From JAMCRM01 sp035561075 (GTDB taxonomy: Bacteria; Acidobacteriota; Terriglobia; Bryobacterales; Bryobacteraceae): a DNA stretch of 64,000 bases. Where the stretch lies: NCBI GenBank assembly GCA_035561075.1, contig DATMYF010000110.1:53660-117659 (forward strand), written 5' to 3'. Position numbers and translations under genes: made by a program. The number at the start of each line of letters is the position of its first letter. Position 1 is the stretch's first letter. Under the pieces are notes generated by a model, which worked only from the letters and a program-made list of their open reading frames with translations, did no database searches and was not told where the DNA came from. Positions 53,809-61,807 of this stretch are shown in pieces.

Positions 53809-53832
53809 CCCCACTGGTTTTCGCCGGTGGGG
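53809..53832 (+). terminator. Hairpin after the PEP-CTERM gene
   Basis: CCCCACTGG pairs with CCGGTGGGG (one T-G wobble) around TTTTCG. It is followed by a C-rich stretch rather than T, 30 bp after the stop. Confidence 0.45.
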
Positions 53833-53924
53833 CGTCCCCCCTTCATCATCAGATCTCCCCGCATACACCTCCGGAGATGCGTCGTCCCCCGTGCGGGAAC
53901 GCGCGATGCCCCGGCGCAGTTTCC

Positions 53925-56363
53925 TTACGGCTGCTGTGGTGAGGCGGCGCGCAGCCATTCCACGGCGGCGGGGCCGGTATGCTCGCGTTGCGGGTAGGCC
54001 GTAAGGCGCACCCGCGCGGAGGCCCCATCGAACACAAGGCCGGGGCCTTCGGCCAGACGGATGCGGACACCGGATGCGGCGATCTCCGCGCCGGCCACGT
54101 GGTAGGGATAGACCCAGCCATCCCCGGTAATCAGGCGCACTACCTCGCCGGGGCGGGGCAAAGCTTTGGGCGATCCGGCGACGAGGAGAGCATCGGCTTC
54201 GACGGCGATCAGGGGCAGGCGTTCGGTTGCCCGCCCGTTAGGCGCGTCCGGCGTGTACGTCACCAGTTCTGTCCGGCCGCCCGCAACGATGCGCAGCGAA
54301 ACGGTGCCTTCCGGGGCTTTCACACGCTGGACGGAAGTGATTTCAGGCGCCGACGCGAAGGGCTCCAGGACGGCCACGAACGTACTGCGGCCCTTGGCGG
54401 CATCGTGGCGCAGCATCATGAACGGGCGGGAGAAATCGTCCAGGCGGGCATCGTCTTCCTTCGCGCCGCGAACGGCAGGACCTTCGCCCAGCACCAGGCG
54501 GCTGCCCTCCTCGGGCAGCAGAATGACGCCGAGACCGCCTCCGCCGGCGCTGCGCAACGTAACGCAGAGTGGGACGCCGGATGGCGCCGCGGCGGCACGC
54601 AGGTTTCGCAGGTAGCCGTAGCCCCACCATGTCTCGGCCGCCAGGCGCGCTTCGCCTTCGTGCTGCGCGGCGCGCCATGAGAAGCCCTCCGGCAGAAGCG
54701 TCAAGAGTGGTTCCAGCGGCAGTGGAGTTTGGGCGGTCCCGCCGAAATCCGTGTCGCCGTGCAGAAAGTAATCGTGAACGCGGCCGCCATCCACCTCGAA
54801 AATATCCACGGCGTAGCGGCCACCCACCATGATGAGAGTTCGCCTGTAGAGGTTGGCAACATCGGGATAGCCTCGTTCGCCCGCGGCGCTCACGGTCTGG
54901 ATGCGGTTCGCTCCGGCATCGAACCAGCGCAGGCTGCCGTCGGAGGGCACGGATGCCGAGCCGCTGTGCTGGTTGCGGCCGTCAATGACGACGGTGTTGT
55001 GGGCCGCGGTGGAAAGAGTCCAGGCGCGCTGGCGGGTGTGCGTGTATCCAAGGTCCGAAGCGAGTTCGCGCCCGTGGCCGAAGATGAGCAGGCTGAGGTT
55101 GTCCGCGTGCTGATGGCCGTACCCGCCGGACCACGTGAGGTGGTATTGCGAAGGCGCGGCCGGCCGCCCGCCGGCCAGGCAGGCATGGCCGAGCGCCGGA
55201 AGCAGATACGATTCCGAAGGCGGGGGCGGGGCGGACCGCGACGTGGACCACGTGTCGTGCACCGGTGCGAAGCGGCCGTCCGGCAATCTCATCTTCATGA
55301 GCGCCGCTTGGGAGCGCTGGAGCGAGGGGAGCAACGATTCGATGTCGAGCTTGCCGCCGTAGCCTTTAAGCGCTTCGAGAACGCGGGAGAGATTGCCGAC
55401 GGTCTGCGCATGATAGGAAGGCGCACCCTCGGGCCACACGCCGTCGTAGAAGAAGCGGCTCTGTAAGAACCGGCGCAGGCGCTGTACACAGTCATCGACG
55501 TAAGCGGGTTCGCCGATCACGCGGCCCAAGGTAACCAGCGCAGTCCAGGTCGAGGGACTCATGTTTCCATAGGTCTCGGGGTTGGCGATCACCTGGGCGG
55601 CGGCATTACGGAAGAGGTCGTTTTCGATGCGCGCGGCTACGTCGATACCCTTGGCGCGGGAGAGTTCTTCGAGCGCACCGCTTGGGCGGATCCAGTCGAA
55701 GGCCTGGACTAGCGGGGTGGGGATGTCGCTGTAGGCCCACCACGTCCAGCGGGAAGTCCGATAGCCGGGGCGGAACTGTTCCGGAGGCACACGACCTTCG
55801 TAAACAATTTTCTGCTGGAAAGGGTAGTCGTAGTGGTAGCACCAGCCGGGAAAGACTTCGGCAAAGCGGTCGAGGATCAGGGCGGCGCGGCGGGCGAAGG
55901 AGCGGTCGCGCGTCAGGGCATAGAGTTGTGCGAGTTCGCGAGCGCGGGCGGCCAGGTATTCGCGGGCGAGGTCGTCGCGGCGCGCCTCGAAAAAGTAGCG
56001 GTAGCCGCGCGGGTCTTCCCAGTACGGGTAAGATTGGGTCTCACCGCGGGGGTTGCGCACCGTCAGGGCGCCGCTCATGGGATACCGTGGGCTGGGGTAG
56101 CGGTGGTTGCAGAACGTGCAGAAGACCTCCGCCGGGTGGTCCGGCGACCACGATAACTGGCCTTCCTGCCTGCCAGAATTACAGTTCGGGCAGCCCACGT
56201 AGCGCAACCCCGAGCGCTGCGGAACCATTTGGATCAGGCTATTCTCGTCGAGCGCGCGAACGAACGCGGTGGACTTGAGGAGACCCGGGAGATCGGCTTG
56301 AGATACGCCGGGCGGGAACACCGCAGCAGCGGCCAAAGCGAAAAGTGCGGGGAAAAGGGGCAT
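53925..56363 (-). CDS. Secreted heparinase II/III-like polysaccharide lyase with Cys-rich N-domain
   Basis: 812 aa with a signal peptide (residues 1-16). Residues about 58-90 hold 'CPNC' and 'CTFC', a zinc-ribbon-like pair. An alpha-toroid follows (about 130-380; 'NPETYGNMSPSTW', 'WPEGAPSYHAQ'), then the heparinase II/III beta-sandwich with 'GYGHQHADNLSLLIFGHGRELASD' and 'AHNTVVIDG' (catalytic-type His/Tyr region) and more beta domains. Members cleave uronic-acid polysaccharides by elimination; the exact substrate is unknown. Single gene, convergent with the PEP-CTERM gene. Confidence 0.8.
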   Translation of the reverse strand: MPLFPALFALAAAAVFPPGVSQADLPGLLKSTAFVRALDENSLIQMVPQRSGLRYVGCPNCNSGRQEGQLSWSPDHPAEVFCTFCNHRYPSPRYPMSGALTVRNPRGETQSYPYWEDPRGYRYFFEARRDDLAREYLAARARELAQLYALTRDRSFARRAALILDRFAEVFPGWCYHYDYPFQQKIVYEGRVPPEQFRPGYRTSRWTWWAYSDIPTPLVQAFDWIRPSGALEELSRAKGIDVAARIENDLFRNAAAQVIANPETYGNMSPSTWTALVTLGRVIGEPAYVDDCVQRLRRFLQSRFFYDGVWPEGAPSYHAQTVGNLSRVLEALKGYGGKLDIESLLPSLQRSQAALMKMRLPDGRFAPVHDTWSTSRSAPPPPSESYLLPALGHACLAGGRPAAPSQYHLTWSGGYGHQHADNLSLLIFGHGRELASDLGYTHTRQRAWTLSTAAHNTVVIDGRNQHSGSASVPSDGSLRWFDAGANRIQTVSAAGERGYPDVANLYRRTLIMVGGRYAVDIFEVDGGRVHDYFLHGDTDFGGTAQTPLPLEPLLTLLPEGFSWRAAQHEGEARLAAETWWGYGYLRNLRAAAAPSGVPLCVTLRSAGGGGLGVILLPEEGSRLVLGEGPAVRGAKEDDARLDDFSRPFMMLRHDAAKGRSTFVAVLEPFASAPEITSVQRVKAPEGTVSLRIVAGGRTELVTYTPDAPNGRATERLPLIAVEADALLVAGSPKALPRPGEVVRLITGDGWVYPYHVAGAEIAASGVRIRLAEGPGLVFDGASARVRLTAYPQREHTGPAAVEWLRAASPQQP

Positions 56364-56480
56364 GAGCCGGAGCGCTATTGTAGCGCGTCCAGATCCGCCA
56401 CGCTGGCAACCTGACAGTGGAACGCCGGCGCGCCGGAGTCAGCCTACCGCAAACGGCTTGATTTAAATAGGGATTTCGAC

Positions 56481-56570
56481 TGGCGGTGAGGCTGGGATTC
56501 GAACCCAGGGAACCCGCAAAGGTTCAACGGTTTTCGAGACCGCCCGATTCAACCACTCTCGCACCTCACC
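56481..56570 (-). tRNA. tRNA-Ser (anticodon CGA)
   Basis: The minus strand gives the acceptor pair GGTGAGG/CCTCACC with discriminator G and an encoded CCA (56481-56483). The D arm has 'GCGAGAGTGGTTGAATCG', the anticodon stem GCGGT/ACCGT closes loop CTCGAAA (anticodon CGA, reading UCG), a long variable arm follows, and the T arm is 'CTGGGTTCGAATCCCAG'. The long variable arm and 90-nt length are typical of tRNA-Ser. A TAGAAT box lies upstream on the minus strand. Confidence 0.95.
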
Positions 56571-56785
56571 GCATTGGAGGGGCTACTCCCAGATTCTAGC
56601 AGTTTTGCCGCGTTTCCCGCACCTTACGGGCGTACAATATCGCTAGAGGATCGCCACCATGCTTCACCGCATACGGGTGACCGCGGCGTCCGTTCCAATT
56701 CCCTCCCCTCTATTGCCCTACCCACAGGTGCTCCGCGATCCGTGCGCGGCGGCGGCGGCCGTCCCATCCCGAATTGGAGGCTGTT

Positions 56786-57274
56786 ATGGCAATACCCGAG
56801 AAGCTGCGGCTCTTCCTGGATGAGAGCCGCGTTCCGTATTCCCATTCCGTTCACCCGCTAGCCTACACCGCGCGCGAGGTCGCCAGTGCCGAGCACGTAC
56901 CCTCGCACGAAGTCGCCAAAACGGTGGTGATCTGGGGCGACAACGGATATGCCATGCTGGTGCTCCCGGCCAGCATGGTGGTCGATTTTCAGGAACTGCG
57001 CGCCGCCCTCGGCCTTACCCACGTACGCCTCGCCACCGAAACCGAACTGGGCCAACTCTTCCCCGACTGCGATTTGGGCGCCATGCCTCCGCTCGGGGGC
57101 CTTTACAAGCTGCCGATGTATATGGATAGCGCGCTGCTCCGCGACGAACGCATCGCTTTCAATGCCGGAACGCATCGCGATGTGATACACATGCGTTTGG
57201 AGGACTATAAGCGGCTGGCTTCCCCCACCATCGTCTCGGTGGCACGGGAAGCCGTCTCCCAACACGGCTGGTAG
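56786..57274 (+). CDS. YbaK/EbsC-type aminoacyl-tRNA deacylase (first of two)
   Basis: 162 aa, a single YbaK fold: 'HPLAYTAREVASAEHVPSHEVAKTVVIWGDNGYAMLVLPA', 'LGAMPPLGGLYKLPMYMD' and a late 'GTHRDVIHMRLEDY'. The 'VAKTVV' lysine and the 'GAMPPLGG' loop are typical of the ProXp/INS-like editing family, which hydrolyses mischarged tRNA. GGAGG stands 6 bases before ATG 56786. Its stop overlaps the next start (TAGTG). Confidence 0.85.
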   Translation: MAIPEKLRLFLDESRVPYSHSVHPLAYTAREVASAEHVPSHEVAKTVVIWGDNGYAMLVLPASMVVDFQELRAALGLTHVRLATETELGQLFPDCDLGAMPPLGGLYKLPMYMDSALLRDERIAFNAGTHRDVIHMRLEDYKRLASPTIVSVAREAVSQHGW

Positions 57275-57771
57275 TGAGCAAAAATACCCACGCAGTCAAA
57301 ACCAACGCCGCGCGGTTGCTGGATCGCGCCGGCATCCATTACGAGCTTCGGGAATACGAAGCGGATGAAAACGACCTCAGCGCACCGCACGTGGCGGCGG
57401 CCATCGGGCTGCCGCCCGGGCAGGTGTTCAAAACCCTGGTGGCGCGCGGCGACCGCACCGGCGTGCTGCTTGCCTCCATCCCCGGCGACGCTGAGCTCGA
57501 CCTCAAGGCCTTGGCGTCCGCCAGCGGCAACAAGAAGGTGGAACTCGTGGCGTTGAAGGAGGTGCTGCCGCTCACCGGTTACGTCCGAGGCGGAGTCTCA
57601 CCCCTGGGCACGAAGAAGCCTTACCCGCTCTACCTTGATAGCAGCGCCGCCCTCTGGCCCGTAATCTCCGTGAGCGCCGGACTGCGCGGCCTCCAAATGC
57701 TGGTAGCGCCCGACGACCTTGCTAGCGCGGCCGAAGCCGAGCGCCACCCCATCTCACGACCGCCTCAATGA
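57274..57771 (+). CDS. ybaK: Cys-tRNA(Pro)/Cys-tRNA(Cys) deacylase YbaK (second of two)
   Basis: 165 aa starting at GTG 57274, which shares its G with the previous stop. 'YEADENDLSAPHVAAAIGLPPGQVFKTLVARGD', 'GNKKVELV' and 'TGYVRGGVSPLGTKKPYPLYLD' are the core of true YbaK proteins (lysine in 'VFKTLV', 'GGVSPLG' loop). It removes cysteine wrongly loaded on tRNA-Pro. It differs clearly from the upstream paralogue. Its end overlaps purH by 7 bases. Confidence 0.92.
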   Translation: MSKNTHAVKTNAARLLDRAGIHYELREYEADENDLSAPHVAAAIGLPPGQVFKTLVARGDRTGVLLASIPGDAELDLKALASASGNKKVELVALKEVLPLTGYVRGGVSPLGTKKPYPLYLDSSAALWPVISVSAGLRGLQMLVAPDDLASAAEAERHPISRPPQ

Positions 57772-59297
57772 CGGAAGTGCCGCACCCCGGTGAACACCAT
57801 CGCCAGGCCAAGCCGGTCGGCCGCCTCGATCACTTCGGCATCGCGCACCGACCCGCCCGGCTGAATCACCGCCGTGGCGCCGTGCCGTGCCGTTTCCTCC
57901 AGGCCATCCGCGAAGGGGAAGAACGCGTCCGACCCCACCACGGTACCTTCTAGCGGCAGCACCGCCTTCATGGCCGCGATCTTCGCCGAATCCACGCGGC
58001 TCATCTGCCCCGCCCCCACTCCCACGCTCTGGCCGGGGCGCGCGAACACGATGGCGTTCGATTTCACATGCTTGGCAATCACCCAGGCGAACTCAAGCGC
58101 CGCCCATTCCTCGTCCGATGGCGCGCGCTTCGTCACCACGCGCGCCGCCGAGCGGTCCAGTTTGGCAGTATCCGCCGTCTGCGCCAGGAACCCTCCGGCA
58201 AGCGATTTGATGACCAGCCCCGGCGCGCCCGCCGCAACTTTCATCAACCGCAGATTCTTCTTGGCCCGCAGGACGGCCAGCGCTTCTTCGGAGTAGTCCG
58301 GCGCCGCGATGGCCTCGACGAAACCCTTCGCCACCTCCCGGGCAGTCTCCCCATCCACCATGCGGTTGAACCCGATCACCCCGCCGTAAGCCGATACGGG
58401 GTCGCACTCGTGGGCCCGCCGGAAAGCCTCGGCCAGCGTGGCCTGCTCCGCGGTGCCGCAAGGATTGGTGTGTTTGATGATGGCGGTGGCGGGGCGCTCG
58501 AACTCGTTCACCAGCGCCCACGCCGCATCCAGGTCCACCAGGTTGTTGAAGGACAGCTCCTTGCCGTGCAGTTGCTCCGCGCCCGCGATGCCCGCTCCCG
58601 GCGTCCCGTAGACGGCCGCCTGCTGGTGCGGGTTCTCGCCGTAGCGCAGGTCCATCAGTTTCTCAGCGCGCAGATCGAGCAGCGCCGGCAATTCCGACTC
58701 GGGCGCCCCCACCTGCGCAAGCCGCGCGCTGATGGCGCGATCGTAATCCGCAGTGGTGCGAAACGCCTTGCGCGCGAGCTGCCAGTGCGTCTCGGCGGAC
58801 AGACTGCCGTCCGACGTCCGCATCTCTTCGATAATGGCTCCGTAATCCGCGGGCGACACCACCACCGCGACGTCCCGATAGTTCTTCGCCGCCGAGCGGA
58901 TCATGGTGGGGCCGCCGATGTCGATGTTTTCGATCATCTCCTCCAGCGTCACCCCCGGCTTCGCGGCTACTTTCTCGAACGCGTACAGGTTCACCACCAC
59001 CATGTCGATGGGCAGAATCCCGTGTTTCGCCAGCGCCTGCATGTGGGAAGCATTCCCGCGCACCGCCAAAATCCCCCCGGTAACATTGGGGTGCATGGTT
59101 TTCACCCGGCCGTCCAGCATCTCCGGGAAGCCCGTTACCTCGGAGACGTCGGTCACCGCGACGCCCTCCCGCCGCAGCAACGCCGCGGTGCCGCCGGTGG
59201 AGATGAGGACCGCCCCCATCTCCGCCAACCGGCGCGCGAAGTCCACAATGCCGCCCTTATCCGTCACGCTGATGAGCACGCGCTCGATTTTCGCCAT
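57765..59297 (-). CDS. purH: Bifunctional AICAR transformylase/IMP cyclohydrolase
   Basis: 510 aa, full length. The N-terminal MGS-like IMP cyclohydrolase domain includes 'STGGTAALLRREGVAVTDVSEVTGFPEMLDGRVKTMHP' in pattern, and the C-terminal transformylase has 'GKELSFNNLVDLDAAW', 'IIKHTNPCGTA' and 'ERSAARVVTKR'-like 'DRSAARVVTKR'. It performs the last two steps of IMP synthesis. It begins 18 bases after the upstream membrane glycosyltransferase-like gene, so it may be expressed from the sir promoter, its own, or both. Confidence 0.96.
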   Translation of the reverse strand: MAKIERVLISVTDKGGIVDFARRLAEMGAVLISTGGTAALLRREGVAVTDVSEVTGFPEMLDGRVKTMHPNVTGGILAVRGNASHMQALAKHGILPIDMVVVNLYAFEKVAAKPGVTLEEMIENIDIGGPTMIRSAAKNYRDVAVVVSPADYGAIIEEMRTSDGSLSAETHWQLARKAFRTTADYDRAISARLAQVGAPESELPALLDLRAEKLMDLRYGENPHQQAAVYGTPGAGIAGAEQLHGKELSFNNLVDLDAAWALVNEFERPATAIIKHTNPCGTAEQATLAEAFRRAHECDPVSAYGGVIGFNRMVDGETAREVAKGFVEAIAAPDYSEEALAVLRAKKNLRLMKVAAGAPGLVIKSLAGGFLAQTADTAKLDRSAARVVTKRAPSDEEWAALEFAWVIAKHVKSNAIVFARPGQSVGVGAGQMSRVDSAKIAAMKAVLPLEGTVVGSDAFFPFADGLEETARHGATAVIQPGGSVRDAEVIEAADRLGLAMVFTGVRHFRH

Positions 59298-59315
59298 AAA
59301 TCGAAAGGTAACACG

Positions 59316-60704
59316 TTACCTGGCCAGGACGGCGCCGGTAAGCGAGTCGCGATATAGAACCCGGAGCCCCAGACGGTCGGCCATGCCGGCATCGGGACCC
59401 GTGAACACGTGGTAATCGCCGGGATCGTCCGGTGCGCCGCGCACTGCCGGCTCCATCCATTCGAGGCGGTACATGCGGCGATAGAAATTGAGCGCCGGTT
59501 CGAATTCCCAGCTTCCCGAGACGCGCACCCCGCGCGCGCCCCTCTCCCTGGCACGGAGCGCCGCCACAATCCGCTGGACGCCTGCATCTCCCATCCACGG
59601 CCGGTAGTAACTCACCCGGAAGAGTTGCGCAAACTGCACCACGCAGAGCAGCGAGACCACCGCTACTACCGCCCGCGCGCCACGCCGCCGCGCCAGCCCG
59701 AACCCCGCCAGCACGAATAGCGGAACCCAGTAGATCCCGGTACGCTCCAGCGGGTAAAGGACACCTGCGGCATGGTGCGCGGCAACCAGCGCCGCCAGCG
59801 AGAAAACCATCGTCCCGCCCGCCAGCGCCGCCACCGCTTCCCCGCCACCCGGCCGCTCAGCACGTCTCAGCACCAGGACGAACGCCGCGCCGGATGCCGC
59901 CACCAGCAGTGCCAGAGCCGCGATGAACCACCAAAGATCCACGCTCAGCGCCCAGGGCGTGAACGAGGCCGCCACCAGGCTCCACACCGCTTGTGAGAGC
60001 GACACCGCACCGTAGTAGTAATGGCCGACGATAGCGCGGCTGAGCGGCACCACAAGGATCACGAACGCGGTCACAATTCCGGGGATGGCGAAATGGTCCA
60101 CCAGCATCCAGACGCTCGCCCGCGAGCGCGCCCGCCGCAGCACAATAGCCGCGAAAGCGGTAGCCAGTCCGGCGCCCGGCACCAGGAATACCAACTGCGA
60201 TGCCACGGCCAGGCCCAGCGCCACCCCCGCCCCGTAGAGGCGCCCCCGCCGGAGATCCCCGAAGTAGCGCGTCAGCTGGTCCATCGCCAGCAGCAGGAAG
60301 GCCAGCCCCAGGCCGTATCCGCGCGCTATCGAAAGGTAGTCGAGAACGAACGGGTTCAACCCCAGCATCGCCACGGCGAGCAGCATCATCCACCCGCCGC
60401 CAAATGCATAGCTGCACAGCCGCCACACCGCCGTCAGGTAGAGCGCGCCGCCCAGCACCGACGGCAGCCGCACCGTAAGCTCCGAGACGCCGAACACCGC
60501 GGTCGAGAGCTTCACCAGGATGGTGTGCAGCACGTGGTTATTGGCATCGTAGTATTTCACGGAGTCGGCCACCCCCCGCTCCACGAATGTGTTGTAGGTG
60601 TAGGCCTCGTCGATGGTGATGGCCTGGGTGGCGGCGCGGTACACGTTTACCGCGATCAGCGCCATGACCAGCGCTAGCGCGGCCCTACTTGTCCATATCC
60701 GCAT
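59316..60704 (-). CDS. Multi-spanning membrane protein, GT39/ArnT-like glycosyltransferase
   Basis: 462 aa with about 9-10 hydrophobic helices. The first loop has 'TIDEAYTYNTFVERG' (acidic motif in loop 1, typical of GT-C enzymes) followed by 'NNHVLHTILVKL' and 'RLPSVLGGALYLTAV'. The C-terminal 90 residues are soluble. Such enzymes transfer sugars from polyprenyl-phosphate donors to proteins or glycolipids on the outer face; acceptor is unknown. It overlaps the preceding gene by 20 bases. Confidence 0.75.
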   Translation of the reverse strand: MRIWTSRAALALVMALIAVNVYRAATQAITIDEAYTYNTFVERGVADSVKYYDANNHVLHTILVKLSTAVFGVSELTVRLPSVLGGALYLTAVWRLCSYAFGGGWMMLLAVAMLGLNPFVLDYLSIARGYGLGLAFLLLAMDQLTRYFGDLRRGRLYGAGVALGLAVASQLVFLVPGAGLATAFAAIVLRRARSRASVWMLVDHFAIPGIVTAFVILVVPLSRAIVGHYYYGAVSLSQAVWSLVAASFTPWALSVDLWWFIAALALLVAASGAAFVLVLRRAERPGGGEAVAALAGGTMVFSLAALVAAHHAAGVLYPLERTGIYWVPLFVLAGFGLARRRGARAVVAVVSLLCVVQFAQLFRVSYYRPWMGDAGVQRIVAALRARERGARGVRVSGSWEFEPALNFYRRMYRLEWMEPAVRGAPDDPGDYHVFTGPDAGMADRLGLRVLYRDSLTGAVLAR

Positions 60705-61764
60705 CTCGCACCACCACAGGGGTCGCGGGCAGTCCCTTGATGCGCCACGCCTGTGGATCCGCATACACCCCCACGACGCCCGGCCAGGAAAACAGTGCCG
60801 CGGCAACGGCCAGCACCGGAAGCGCGCCCCGCGAGCGCGCCAACGCAATCCCCATCGCCAGCGCAAGGAACGGCAGCGCGGGGATCATCCAGCGAGCATC
60901 CGCCGCCCCCGCCAGCATCAGAACGGCAGCAACCGGCACCAGCCTGCGCCCATGAGGGTCCCGGAGCGCCAGAAGCGCTAGAGGTGCGAGCAGAAATACC
61001 GGCCCCAAGAGGCCGCCCGCTTCCGTACCCCACAGCGCCAGCTCGCGCGGCGCACGGAACACCAGCGAAGGGGGAAGCGTGTGGCGCAGGGACAACGCAA
61101 ACGCCGCCAGCAATCCGCAGAGCGCCAGCGAACCGCGCGTCTCGAGCAGGTAGAAGATGGCGAACACCGCGCACGCCACCGCCGCGTCGTCGAGCGCACT
61201 GGTTGCCGCCGCCCCCGCCACCGGCGAGGTGAAAACCACGATCGCCCCAAAGGCGCCCGCGCCGGGCATTCCGTATCGCCGCCCGTAGCACAAGACCGTC
61301 ATTGCCAGGGCGACCAGGAAGGCCAGGTGCATCACCGCGGCGGACGCATGCCGGCCGAAGCTGAAGACGAACAGGAACAAGATCCGCGCCCCGTCCGCCG
61401 CCTTGGTCCCCATCGCGTTCGCCAGATATAGAGTTCCGAATGTCGCAAACACCGGCGCGACCAGCGCAGTCCACCGCCATTCCAGTCGCGGCAGGCGCTT
61501 CGCCGCCGTCTCACGGGTGCGCCATAGCGCCAGTGCAACCACCACCGCCGTGAGACCCACGAAGGCGCCCCTACGGTCCAGGTGTACCGCCGCCATCGCC
61601 GCGACCAGCGCGCTCAGGCACGCCGCGCCGACGACGAACCCAAGGACGAGTTCTTCTTCCCGGTGCAGTTCGACCCGCAACGCCCGCACGACCAACCGCC
61701 CTAGCGCAATGGATGCCGCCACCGCCAAGGCCGGTCCCAAGAGGATGTAGAAGTTCGGGCCCAT
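60685..61764 (-). CDS. Multi-spanning membrane protein of glycosyltransferase-C style
   Basis: 359 aa with about 9-10 hydrophobic helices, an 'ANAMGTKAADGAR' loop and 'FGRHASAAVMHLAFLVALAM'. It resembles the membrane part of large acidobacterial GT-C proteins but the catalytic acidic motif is not obvious, so enzyme activity is uncertain. It overlaps the next gene by 20 bases, and the upstream sulfite reductase ends 43 bases before its start. Confidence 0.55.
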   Translation of the reverse strand: MGPNFYILLGPALAVAASIALGRLVVRALRVELHREEELVLGFVVGAACLSALVAAMAAVHLDRRGAFVGLTAVVVALALWRTRETAAKRLPRLEWRWTALVAPVFATFGTLYLANAMGTKAADGARILFLFVFSFGRHASAAVMHLAFLVALAMTVLCYGRRYGMPGAGAFGAIVVFTSPVAGAAATSALDDAAVACAVFAIFYLLETRGSLALCGLLAAFALSLRHTLPPSLVFRAPRELALWGTEAGGLLGPVFLLAPLALLALRDPHGRRLVPVAAVLMLAGAADARWMIPALPFLALAMGIALARSRGALPVLAVAAALFSWPGVVGVYADPQAWRIKGLPATPVVVRDADMDK

Positions 61765-61807
61765 GCGTCACGCCACCGTGAGCCCCGTTGCCGCGCTCAG
61801 GGAAACG

